Part shown: positions 23,932-32,442 of the stretch, in pieces
How the letters are laid out: each line of letters starts with the position of its first letter
How positions within the stretch are numbered: position 1 is the stretch's first letter
Origin: Clostridia bacterium
GTDB lineage: Bacteria > Bacillota > Clostridia > Oscillospirales > Acutalibacteraceae
Reading direction: 5' to 3'
Length of the DNA stretch: 64,000 nucleotides
NCBI GenBank assembly: GCA_017450005.1
Contig: JAFSYM010000026.1
Coordinates: 25,338 to 89,337, forward strand
Notes under the pieces: model-generated
Told to the model about the DNA's origin: nothing
Database searches by the model: none
What the model saw: only the letters and a program-made list of their open reading frames with translations
Made by a program: the position numbers and the translations under genes

Positions 23932-24993
23932 TCAGTCCTTCTTGATGTCCGTCCACAGCTCGCTCTGCAGCTTGCCGATTTCGGGCGTGAGGTTGAGGAA
24001 TACCTCGGTGTTTTCGAGAATGGCCGCATCCGGATAGACGACGGGGTTGCCCGTGATTTCAGGGTCGAGCTCGGCCTTGGCCGCCGTGTGCGGCGTGGCG
24101 TAGCCGATCACTTCCGCAGTCTTGACCGCGACGTCCGTCTTGAGCATGAAGTTGATGAACGCTTCGGCTTCCGCCTTATGCTGCGTGTTCTTCATCACGC
24201 ACATCGCGTCCACAAACATATTGGCGCCCTCTTTGGGAATAAAGTAATCCACATCGGGGTTTTCTTCCTGGATGATGAGCGCGTCGCCTGCGTAATAGGC
24301 GGCAATGGCGGCTTCGCCGGCTTCCATCTTGTCAAAGATCTGATCCATGACGTAGCTCTGCACGAGCGGCTTCTGCTGACGCAGTAATTCCGCCGCCTGC
24401 TCCCACTCGTCGGGATTCGTGGAGTTGAAAGAATAGCCGAGCTTCGAGAGCGCCAGCGCAAACGCGTCGCGCGGGTTGTCGAACATCAGAATCTGATCCT
24501 TGTACTTTTCATTCCACATCAGATCCACGCTCTTGTCGGCGACATCTGCGGGATCGACCACGGTCTTGTTATACATAATGACCGTAGTGCCCCAGGAATA
24601 CGGTACGGAGAATTTGTTTTCGGGATCATACTGCAGACCCCTGTAATCCTCGCCGATGTATTGATAGTTCGGGATGTTGGAAAAGTCGAGCTCTGCGAGC
24701 ATATCTTCTTCGATGAGCTTGGCGATCATATAGTCGGACGGGATAACGACGTCGTACGACGCGGCGCCGGACGACACCTTGGCGTACATTTCCTCGTTGC
24801 TGGCATAGGTCGTATAGTTGACCTTGATGCCGGTTTCTTTTTCAAATTCCGGCAGAACGGACAGGTCGATGTATTCGCCCCAGTTGTACACGTTCAGCGT
24901 TACGCGGTCGGCATTGCCGCCGCAGCCCGCCAGGGACAGTACGCCGCATGCGATACACAGTGCGAGAATGACAGACAGTACTTTCTTTTTCAA
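23932..24993 (-). CDS. potD: Spermidine/putrescine ABC transporter, substrate-binding lipoprotein
   Basis: A 353-residue lipoprotein. The signal peptide ends in a lipobox (LSLAGC), so it is anchored outside the membrane. The mature part has the PotD/PotF pattern: VYNWGEYIDLSVLPEFEKET and later VVIPSDYMIAKL and FVDAMCVMKNTQHKAEAEAF. It binds polyamines and delivers them to PotBC. It is the last gene of potABCD and its start overlaps the potC stop by 4 nt. Confidence 0.95.
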   Translation of the reverse strand: MKKKVLSVILALCIACGVLSLAGCGGNADRVTLNVYNWGEYIDLSVLPEFEKETGIKVNYTTYASNEEMYAKVSSGAASYDVVIPSDYMIAKLIEEDMLAELDFSNIPNYQYIGEDYRGLQYDPENKFSVPYSWGTTVIMYNKTVVDPADVADKSVDLMWNEKYKDQILMFDNPRDAFALALSKLGYSFNSTNPDEWEQAAELLRQQKPLVQSYVMDQIFDKMEAGEAAIAAYYAGDALIIQEENPDVDYFIPKEGANMFVDAMCVMKNTQHKAEAEAFINFMLKTDVAVKTAEVIGYATPHTAAKAELDPEITGNPVVYPDAAILENTEVFLNLTPEIGKLQSELWTDIKKD

Positions 24994-25790
24994 TGCTTTG
25001 CCTCCTTTTTATCCTCACCGCTTTTGCGGAGATTGACAACCAGCAGCAAGATCATCACGGCCAGAAACAGCAGTGTGGACAGCGCGTTGATCTTGGGCGA
25101 ATAGGGACGCTTCGTCATGGAGTAGATCGTCACGGGCAGCGTCTGCGCCGTGGCGCCGGAGTTGAAATAGCTGATGACGAAATCATCCAGTGAGAGCGTG
25201 AACGCCATGATAAAGCCGGTCACGATTCCCTGCGAAATCTGCGGAATCACGACCTTGAGAAACGCCTTGACGGGCGGGCAGCCCAGATCCTGCGCCGCCT
25301 CAAAAATGTTTTCGTTCAGACCCCGCAGCTTCGGCAGCACAGACAGCACCACATAGGGGATATTGAACGTGATGTGCGAAATCAGCAGCGTACCGAATCC
25401 CATTTCCATGCCGTTCATGCGTGTGACGAAAAAAACAAACAGAATCATCATCGAAATCGCCGTCACGATGTCGGGGTTGGTCACGGGAATGTTGTTGACC
25501 GCCAGATATGCGCGCCGCTTCATGCCGCGCATGGCGTGGATGCCGACACTCGCGAGCGTACCGATGAGCGTGGCGACGATCGCTGACAGGAGCGCGACGG
25601 CCAGTGAGATATACAGGCTCTTGAGGATGACCTGGTCGTGAAACAGCTCGGCATACCACCGCAGCGAGAAGCCGCCGAACTGCGTGCGGCTCTTGGTCGC
25701 GTTGAACGAATAGACGATCATCACAAGGATCGGCGCATACAGAAAGCCGAACACCAGAAAGTTATAGATCCGGGAGAACACTTTCATCAC
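24990..25790 (-). CDS. potC: Spermidine/putrescine ABC transporter permease
   Basis: A 266-residue inner-membrane permease with about six transmembrane segments. The coupling motif near 180-200 (EAAQDLGCPPVKAFLKVVIP) contacts PotA. It pairs with PotB. Its start and stop both overlap neighbours by 4 nt (ATGA), in order potA-potB-potC-potD. Confidence 0.95.
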   Translation of the reverse strand: MMKVFSRIYNFLVFGFLYAPILVMIVYSFNATKSRTQFGGFSLRWYAELFHDQVILKSLYISLAVALLSAIVATLIGTLASVGIHAMRGMKRRAYLAVNNIPVTNPDIVTAISMMILFVFFVTRMNGMEMGFGTLLISHITFNIPYVVLSVLPKLRGLNENIFEAAQDLGCPPVKAFLKVVIPQISQGIVTGFIMAFTLSLDDFVISYFNSGATAQTLPVTIYSMTKRPYSPKINALSTLLFLAVMILLLVVNLRKSGEDKKEAKH

Positions 25791-26620
25791 AGCATCCCTC
25801 CCGCACTTTCATCCTTGTCGAAGTGATTCATGATCGCCATGGAGATCAGAATCAGCAGCATCAGCACCAGCGAGAGCGAGGCGCCGATATTGTAGTTGAC
25901 CGTGCCGGTATTGCCGAGAAAGTAGTTTTCGATGATGTCGCCGATCAGGAACGTCTTGCCGCCGCCGAGAAGCTTGGAAATGACAAACGTGCTCACCGCA
26001 GGGACGAAAACCATTGTGACGCCGGATATGATGCCCGGCACGCTCATGGGGAACAGAATGCGGCGAAATACCTGCACACGGTTCGCGCCCAGATCCTGCG
26101 CCGCCTCGATTGTACTTTGCTCAATCTTGGTCAGCACCGTATAGATCGGCAGGATCATGTACGGCAGAAAGTTGTATACCATGCCGAGCACGACTGCGCC
26201 GTTGGTGTTAATCATGCGGAAGCCTTCGCCGCCGAGCATGCGCACGAAACGGTTGATCAAGCCGTTGTTTTCGAGAATGGTCATCCACGCATAGGTGCGG
26301 ATCAGGAAATTCATCCACATCGGCAGCATCACGAGCATAATCATCGTGCTCTGCCGGCGCGTATGCATGCGTGAGATCGTATAGGCCAGCGGATATGCCA
26401 GCAGCAGACAGATTGCCGTGGAGATCAGCGCCAGCTCCAGCGAGACGGCAAATGTTTTGCCGTAGTCGACGATGGCGAAAATATTTTCGGTCGTGAAATG
26501 CCCGTCGGCGTCCGTGAGCGCATAGTAAACGACCAGCGCAATCGGCACCACGACGAAAATAATCATCCAGATCGTGTAGGGCGTGGTGACGAGCGTTTTG
26601 GTCAGGGACTTACGATTCAT
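25787..26620 (-). CDS. potB: Spermidine/putrescine ABC transporter permease
   Basis: A 277-residue membrane permease, with the ABC-coupling motif [20 protein letters not shown] near 190. I start it at the ATG at 26620 ([10 protein letters not shown]) because AGGAGG lies 9 nt upstream; the upstream in-frame ATG at 26626 is too close to that site. It overlaps the potA end by 11 nt and the potC start by 4 nt. Confidence 0.94.
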   Translation of the reverse strand: MNRKSLTKTLVTTPYTIWMIIFVVVPIALVVYYALTDADGHFTTENIFAIVDYGKTFAVSLELALISTAICLLLAYPLAYTISRMHTRRQSTMIMLVMLPMWMNFLIRTYAWMTILENNGLINRFVRMLGGEGFRMINTNGAVVLGMVYNFLPYMILPIYTVLTKIEQSTIEAAQDLGANRVQVFRRILFPMSVPGIISGVTMVFVPAVSTFVISKLLGGGKTFLIGDIIENYFLGNTGTVNYNIGASLSLVLMLLILISMAIMNHFDKDESAGGML

Positions 26621-27749
26621 CCTCATCGCCCTCCTTTTCGTAGTTGACATCGGAGAGCATTTCGATCTCGTCGCTGAACGTACTGTAGTCGCCGTACAGA
26701 CCGGAATACCTGGATTTTTTCATGATATGGATCGCGTCCGGCTCGATGAAGATGCCGATGTGTGCGCCGGGCGCAACATAGTCGGTCGTCTGGATCATCC
26801 ACTTAAAGCCGTCCACGTCCACGATGATTTCAAAGTGCACGCCCTTGAACGTGACGCTGGTCACGTCGCCGCAGATCATGCCCCTGTCCGGCTCGACCAC
26901 GTCCACGTCCTCGGGACGGATTACGACGTCGACCGGCTCATTTTTCTGGAAGCCCTTGTCCAGACACTCGAAACGGTGACCGGCAAACTCCGCGACCAGA
27001 TCGTCGCGCATAATGCCGTCAAGGATATTGCTCTCGCCGATGAAGTCCGCGACAAACGCGTTTTTCGGCTCATTATAAATATCAATCGGGGTACCGACCT
27101 GCTGGATCACGCCGCCGTCCATGACGACGATTGTGTCGGACATCGAGAGCGCTTCCTCCTGGTCGTGCGTCACGTACACAAACGTGATGCCCAGACGCTG
27201 CTGGATATTTTTCAGCTCGACCTGCATGTCCTTGCGCAGCTTCAGATCGAGCGCGCCTAAAGGCTCGTCCAGCAGCAGTACACGGGGCTTTACCGCCAGC
27301 GCGCGCGCAATGGCGACACGCTGCTGCTGTCCGCCGGAGAGCGACTGGATGTTGCGCTTTTCAAAGCCCTTGAGATTGACCAGCGAGAGCATCTCTGTGA
27401 CGGTCTGGCGGATCTCGGCTTCCCTGCACTTTTGCACACGCAGACCGAATGCAATGTTTTCGTAAACGTTCAGGTGCGGAAACAGCGCATAGCGCTGAAA
27501 GATGGTATTGACCTGCCGCTTGTGCGGCGGGATGTTTGTCACATCCTTGCCGGAGAAAATAACCTTGCCCGTATCGGGCGCAAGGAATCCCGCAATGATC
27601 CGCAGCGTCGTGGTTTTGCCGCAGCCGGACGGACCCAGAAGCGTCATGAACTCCTTGTCATTGATATACAAATTCAGATCCTTGAGGATCTGCTCCCCTC
27701 CTAAGGCGATTGAAATGTTCTGAAGATCAATGATACGGTTATTTTCCAA
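26610..27749 (-). CDS. potA: Spermidine/putrescine ABC transporter ATPase
   Basis: A 379-residue ATPase that powers polyamine import. Walker A (GPSGCGKTT, near 39), the signature [15 protein letters not shown] (near 139), Walker [12 protein letters not shown] and the H-loop VTHDQEEAL are all intact, with a C-terminal TOBE-like regulatory domain. First gene of potABCD, with a good promoter 77 nt upstream. Confidence 0.96.
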   Translation of the reverse strand: MENNRIIDLQNISIALGGEQILKDLNLYINDKEFMTLLGPSGCGKTTTLRIIAGFLAPDTGKVIFSGKDVTNIPPHKRQVNTIFQRYALFPHLNVYENIAFGLRVQKCREAEIRQTVTEMLSLVNLKGFEKRNIQSLSGGQQQRVAIARALAVKPRVLLLDEPLGALDLKLRKDMQVELKNIQQRLGITFVYVTHDQEEALSMSDTIVVMDGGVIQQVGTPIDIYNEPKNAFVADFIGESNILDGIMRDDLVAEFAGHRFECLDKGFQKNEPVDVVIRPEDVDVVEPDRGMICGDVTSVTFKGVHFEIIVDVDGFKWMIQTTDYVAPGAHIGIFIEPDAIHIMKKSRYSGLYGDYSTFSDEIEMLSDVNYEKEGDEDES

Positions 27750-27825
27750 TTATGCTCCTCCCCTTCACACGGCGACGTTGGCCGGCCAGACTATTACCCT
27801 AGACTAATTCCAGTGTAGCAATACA

Positions 27826-27854
27826 AATATAGAGCGAATACGCCAAAAAGTCAA
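27826..27854 (-). promoter_or_regulatory. potABCD promoter
   Basis: On the minus strand TTGACT (27854-27849), a 17-nt spacer and TATATT (27831-27826). Confidence 0.8.
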
Positions 27855-27887
27855 TAAGTTTTAAAAATTATTTCAGAGAGGATAAAG

Positions 27888-27924
27888 AAAAGCGCGGAGT
27901 TGCCGGCAGGCAGACCGCGCTTTT
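27888..27924 (-). terminator. Terminator after the DUF4956 gene
   Basis: Perfect 10-bp arms AAAAGCGCGG and CCGCGCTTTT with a 17-nt loop; T runs lie on both sides. It ends the minus-strand CotH/VTC/DUF4956 block. Confidence 0.8.
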
Positions 27925-27945
27925 GTACAGGCTGTCAGGTATGCG

Positions 27946-28641
27946 TCATGCGGAGAAATTGCCGTTGTAGCTGACCAGCGACGCATATGATACGCCGACC
28001 ATGTCGGAAAGACCGTGCACAAAGTTCTTGTCTTCCCGGCCGAGCCGTACCTCAAGAATCAATTCTGTTTCACCGCTGACGACAGACGTCGATTTCATAC
28101 GGTAGCGCCGCACGGATTTTTTGACGATCTCATAGATCCGGTTTTCCGCCTTCGGGTCGTCAAAGCGGACAATCAGCAAATAAGGGTCAGCGGCGTCCTT
28201 GCGCAGCGCAAACAGCAGCAGCAGTCCCCCGATCACCGGCGCGCCGAGCAGCGCCAGCGGCAAAAGACCAGCACCGCAGAGAATGCCCTCGCAGATTGCC
28301 CAGAAGATGAACACGATGTCGATCGGTTCCTTGATCGCCGAACGGAAACGAACGATGGACAATGCGCCGACCATACCCAAGGACAGCACCACGTTGGATG
28401 TGACGCCGAGGATAACCAGCGCGGTAATCATGGTCATGAGCACGAGCGAGGCGTTGAACGACGCGGAGTACACCACGCCGGAGAATGATTTTGCATAGAT
28501 GAAGAAGATGAACAATCCGATCAGAAAACTCGCACCAAGTGCAATCAGGCTGTCCCGGAGCGAAAAGCCGGCAAAGCTCTCCAGAAACCCCGATTTGAAT
28601 ACGTCGGAAAAGTTTACGGCCAGTACTTGATGAATCATCAT
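27946..28641 (-). CDS. DUF4956 membrane protein
   Basis: A 231-residue protein with about four transmembrane segments in the first 150 residues and a cytoplasmic C-terminal domain. The region GMVGALSIVRFRSAIKEP near 90-107 is the family hallmark. DUF4956 proteins commonly neighbour VTC-domain polyphosphate polymerases and CotH kinases, as here. The biochemical role is not established. Start ATG at 28641 follows GGAGG; it lies 12 nt after the VTC gene. Confidence 0.88.
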   Translation of the reverse strand: MMIHQVLAVNFSDVFKSGFLESFAGFSLRDSLIALGASFLIGLFIFFIYAKSFSGVVYSASFNASLVLMTMITALVILGVTSNVVLSLGMVGALSIVRFRSAIKEPIDIVFIFWAICEGILCGAGLLPLALLGAPVIGGLLLLFALRKDAADPYLLIVRFDDPKAENRIYEIVKKSVRRYRMKSTSVVSGETELILEVRLGREDKNFVHGLSDMVGVSYASLVSYNGNFSA

Positions 28642-28653
28642 TGCGGTTCCTCC

Positions 28654-29337
28654 TCAATAATATTGTCTGCCAAGCGCATATTTGGATGAGGCAGTCAGTT
28701 CCCGATCGCCGATGCCGACAAGGTGCGGAATATAGTCCGGCAAAAAGCGGCTGTATTTGATTTCGAGCACGCACTGATCCGCTGCCGTGACGGGCGCGCC
28801 GCCGAGTTTCGGATCAAAGAAGCGGTTTACAAACCGGCTTGTGCGGATGTCGCTGTCGATCGTGATGCGCACATCGCCGTCCGGACAGGTAAATGCCGCG
28901 CGACTGTACTGCACAACGCAGACCGGACGCATACCGCCGCTCTCGGAACGGGCAAAGCATTCCCGCAGAAACGCGTCGTCCTTGTTTTGCAGAAACGCAT
29001 AGCCGCCGCAAAGAAGCCTTTCGCATTCCGCACGCGTGAGCAATGCGCCGATCTTATATCCGCCGCCGCCCTGCTTGACCTTTTTTTCGAGCCGCAGGAA
29101 CCCTTCGTCAAAGTCATACATCCGCAAGCGAAACTTCGTCTTTTCCGCCTCGCTCTCCAGACTGTCCCGCAGCGCGTCGTCGTACAGCGAATCGAAATAC
29201 AGCGTTCGCACGGTATAAACGCCGTTATTGCCGTGCACATCCGGCCGCAGCACTTTCCCAAGCCGGCACAGCAGCAGCGTGCGGTCGGCACGTGAAACGC
29301 GGTATTTCAGTTCGCGGCGGTACGTGATTGGATTCAT
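28654..29337 (-). CDS. VTC-domain polyphosphate polymerase-like protein
   Basis: A 227-residue protein with a VTC-like triphosphate-tunnel fold. Basic and acidic tunnel residues are visible: YRRELKYRV at the N-terminus, TLYFDSLYDDAL near 45-56, KFRLRMYDF, RLEKKVKQ and a late VLEIKYSRFLPDY. In eukaryotes VTC makes polyphosphate from ATP; bacterial copies beside DUF4956 and CotH genes have no settled role. It lies 148 nt after the second CotH-like gene. Confidence 0.88.
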   Translation of the reverse strand: MNPITYRRELKYRVSRADRTLLLCRLGKVLRPDVHGNNGVYTVRTLYFDSLYDDALRDSLESEAEKTKFRLRMYDFDEGFLRLEKKVKQGGGGYKIGALLTRAECERLLCGGYAFLQNKDDAFLRECFARSESGGMRPVCVVQYSRAAFTCPDGDVRITIDSDIRTSRFVNRFFDPKLGGAPVTAADQCVLEIKYSRFLPDYIPHLVGIGDRELTASSKYALGRQYY

Positions 29338-29485
29338 GCCATGCCCCCTTTTTATAATGTCTGCGCAGTCACCGGCACACCGTCTGCCGCAAGGCCGAAA
29401 GAATCGGCGGGTTTTGCAAGGTGCCTGTGCAGCGTTTGTCGATCATTTGCGCAGCTTTGAACGATCGCCTGTTCTCCGCCAGTCC

Positions 29486-30934
29486 CTATTTGTGCGGCAC
29501 GTGCTTTCCCTTACGACCCGCGTGTCTGTGTACGCTGCAGACCGCAACGCAGAACACCAAACCGAAGAAACCGCAGCACAACAGCAACTGCGATCCGTAT
29601 TCCCGCTCAAACACCTGTCGGCGCAAAGACCAGTAATGCTGGCAGATCCGCGCGATCACCGACTGATCCGGCTGCGAAACATGTGTTTTTTGGCGGGCTT
29701 TTTTCACTTTTACAGACGCGATCGCATCTTCTTTTAAATTGGTAAACGACGCTGTGTCGCCGGCAAGCAGCCTGCGCATGATTTTGTGATAGACCTCAAA
29801 CGTCAATATCAGGTTGCCGGAATGCGTGTTGTATACTTCCGATCCCGAAGTCAGATCGGCGTATACATCCTGCGAACGCAAATCTATGGTCATGTCGCGC
29901 TGAAAGTACGGCGATACCGTGCGAATGCAGCTTTCGAGCCAGGGCAAAAACGTCTCCGGATTCAAAAACACATCGTTTAGCTGCCGCAGATATTCACGGT
30001 ACCGCAGACGGTTCGTTTCATCCGCTGTCAGGTATCGGAAAAGCGGCGCATCATACTGCGCAAACTCTGACCATTCTCCGCCCTTGGAAAGCGTTTCAAA
30101 AACGTAGTCCGTGTCCCACGGCAGCAGAGACAGCTTGCCGTTGTTTTCGGCGAGATAAAAGTTGCGGGAGCGCGACAGAAAACCGTCTGCATTGTCCAGA
30201 AATGTTTCACACGCGAAAAAACGCAGAATTTCATCGACGTCCAGATAGCACTCGACGTTTTCTCCGCGTCTGCGCCCTTCGGCGAAGCGCAGTATGGTTT
30301 CGTTGCCGTAATCTGCTTTAATCAGCATCTCGGCGCCTTCAAACAACACTGTTCGCTCAGGGTTGTCCTCCTTGTTGAGCGGGCGGTAGAGCGATGCGCC
30401 TGCGAAGCGATCCTGAACAAACGCCTCATTCAGATCCTCGACCGCCAGATACAATCCGAAATCCGTGTCATTGATCCGGATAAAGGCGGGTGTTATACGC
30501 GGCGTGGGAACACCTGAAAACGCATAAGAAAGCATGGCGATATACTGGATCAAAAGCCGCGCCGGCGTTTGGCAGTTTATGAGCTTGAGGGACGGATTGC
30601 CGCGAAAGTTTCCGCTTGCGTCGGCATAATCAAAGCAAAGCTCAAAAGGTATGCGCTTTCCGGGTGTTTCCAGTCCCTCACGCAGGGAACTGTCCCCGCG
30701 AACCTGTATGCCGATTTCCTGTGTTTCACCGCCGTTGATGCAAACGATTGCCGGGTGCTTATTCTCATCTGTGCCGGAAATCATTTCCAGATAGTGATAG
30801 GGCTGGATATATAGATCAATTTCCAGCACCTCCGGTTCCGGATAGGTATAAGCGTCGTCTGCTGCGGCTGCAGGGAACACCGCACCGGAAAACAGAAAGA
30901 GGGCGCAAAGCAATACTGCAATTGTGCGCTGCAT
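29486..30934 (-). CDS. CotH-like protein kinase, exported (copy 2)
   Basis: A 482-residue protein. A signal peptide (RTIAVLLCALFLFSGAVFPA) is followed by a CotH kinase-like domain with FGLYLAVEDLNEAF near 185-198, the active-site-type DNADGFLSRSRNFYLA near 275 and LLPWDTDYVFETL. A C-terminal hydrophobic segment (LLLCCGFFGLVFCVAV) and basic tail would anchor it. Spore-coat CotH phosphorylates coat proteins; the target here is unknown. It is a tandem paralog of the next gene. ATG 30934 follows AAAGGGG; the longer upstream reading frame has no ribosome-binding site. Confidence 0.85.
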   Translation of the reverse strand: MQRTIAVLLCALFLFSGAVFPAAAADDAYTYPEPEVLEIDLYIQPYHYLEMISGTDENKHPAIVCINGGETQEIGIQVRGDSSLREGLETPGKRIPFELCFDYADASGNFRGNPSLKLINCQTPARLLIQYIAMLSYAFSGVPTPRITPAFIRINDTDFGLYLAVEDLNEAFVQDRFAGASLYRPLNKEDNPERTVLFEGAEMLIKADYGNETILRFAEGRRRGENVECYLDVDEILRFFACETFLDNADGFLSRSRNFYLAENNGKLSLLPWDTDYVFETLSKGGEWSEFAQYDAPLFRYLTADETNRLRYREYLRQLNDVFLNPETFLPWLESCIRTVSPYFQRDMTIDLRSQDVYADLTSGSEVYNTHSGNLILTFEVYHKIMRRLLAGDTASFTNLKEDAIASVKVKKARQKTHVSQPDQSVIARICQHYWSLRRQVFEREYGSQLLLCCGFFGLVFCVAVCSVHRHAGRKGKHVPHK

Positions 30935-30963
30935 GATCTTTCGCCCCTTTCTTTGTGTTGTGC

Positions 30964-32403
30964 TTATTCTTCTTTTCTCCTGCCGTATTTGCCGCGCGCG
31001 CTCCTTCGTTTCGGAACGAAAACGGACAGGAGAACCATCCCGAACACGGCGGCAAAAACCGTGCCGCACAGCCACACGGCATGGCCGTGTTCCTGCATGT
31101 AAAACTGGCGGCGCAGCTTCCAGTAGCGGCTGCAGATATCCAGAATGATCGCGCCGTCTCCTGTGTCCGGAGAGAATACCTGATCTGTTTGCGTCGTCAT
31201 GCCTTCCGGCACAAAAAAGACAACCGTATCGTCCGCAAGCTGTGCGGCAAGCTGCGAATGGTATTCGAGGAACGTCTGTGACAGATTGCCGTATACCGCG
31301 TTAAACAGGCAGTTTCCTTCTGTCAGGTCGGCAGCATAATGCTCGGACGGCATCAGCGTCGTTCGATCCCGGTTCCAGTAAGGCTCCAGCGCACAGATAT
31401 ATCCTTCAAGCCACGGCAGGAAAGTGTCCGGATTCAGGAATGTATCGTTCAGCTCCCGAACGATGGCGCGATACCGCATCCGGTTGCAGTCCTGCTGCAT
31501 CAACGCATGAAAAAGCATGTCGCCGCCCGCCTCAAAAGAAGACAGACTGTCCGGTTCCGAGAACACATTGAAAACGTTGTCCTCGTCCCACGGGACAAAC
31601 GTCAGCTCTCCGTTGTGCACACACAGGTAATAATTATCGTGACCGAACGTCAGGCCATCCGTGTTGAACAGGAAGGCTTCGCAAGCAAAGAAACGCAGCA
31701 GACGGTCAATATCCGTGCACTGTCCGATCTGTGCAGCCTGACCAAGCAGATCCAGCAGCGCATACAGGTCAACCTGTTCCGGGTCGGATTTGACATAATA
31801 ATCCTTTCCGCCCGCATGCAGCGGCGGCGCGGTATCTTTTGAGTTGTCGTAAGGTCTGAACAGTGAACCGCCGCCGAAATGCTGCTGTGTGAATTCGTCG
31901 TTCACGTCTTCCACAGCAAGATAAAGACCAAAGTCCACATCGTTGATGCGGATAAACGCCGGCCGCAGCGTCGGCGCGTCAATACCGAGGAAGGCAAACG
32001 CCTGCATGGCAATGATCTGCGTCATCAGCCGAGCCGGGGTATAGCTGTTGATCAGTTTGAGAGACGGGTTGCCGCAGAACGAGCCGTTTGCATCCGCCCA
32101 ATCGAAGCAAAGCTCCAGCGGCAAACGCCTTTGCGGCGTCATCATGCCGACACGCAGCGAGCTCGAGCCGCGGATCTGCACACCGATCCTGCGCATATCG
32201 TCGCCGTCGATGCTGACGAGCGCCGGATGCTTTTTCTTTTCTGACGTCGAGATCATCTGCAGGTAGTGATACGGGTGGATGAACAGATCAATCTCCAGCA
32301 CTTCCGGCGCCGGATACGCATAGGCATCCTCTGCTGCGGCAGGGATCGCCGCACCGGAAAACAGTAAAAGGGCGCAAAGCAGCACAGCGGTGAATCGGCG
32401 CAT
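30964..32403 (-). CDS. CotH-like protein kinase, exported (copy 1)
   Basis: A 479-residue paralog of the following gene, with the same signal peptide layout (FTAVLLCALLLFSGAAIPAA), matching FGLYLAVEDVNDEF, NTDGLTFGHDNYYLC and VPWDEDNVFNVF motifs and a C-terminal transmembrane segment. Both copies retain the acidic residues of the CotH active site. The ATG at 32403 follows GAGGAGG. It begins 39 nt after the Stn-like FAD subunit gene ends and 29 nt before the second copy, so read-through from the redox genes is possible. Confidence 0.85.
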   Translation of the reverse strand: MRRFTAVLLCALLLFSGAAIPAAAEDAYAYPAPEVLEIDLFIHPYHYLQMISTSEKKKHPALVSIDGDDMRRIGVQIRGSSSLRVGMMTPQRRLPLELCFDWADANGSFCGNPSLKLINSYTPARLMTQIIAMQAFAFLGIDAPTLRPAFIRINDVDFGLYLAVEDVNDEFTQQHFGGGSLFRPYDNSKDTAPPLHAGGKDYYVKSDPEQVDLYALLDLLGQAAQIGQCTDIDRLLRFFACEAFLFNTDGLTFGHDNYYLCVHNGELTFVPWDEDNVFNVFSEPDSLSSFEAGGDMLFHALMQQDCNRMRYRAIVRELNDTFLNPDTFLPWLEGYICALEPYWNRDRTTLMPSEHYAADLTEGNCLFNAVYGNLSQTFLEYHSQLAAQLADDTVVFFVPEGMTTQTDQVFSPDTGDGAIILDICSRYWKLRRQFYMQEHGHAVWLCGTVFAAVFGMVLLSVFVPKRRSARGKYGRRKEE

Positions 32404-32442
32404 GCTCTGTCCCTCCTCTTTTGTTATTTTGTATGAAACGGT

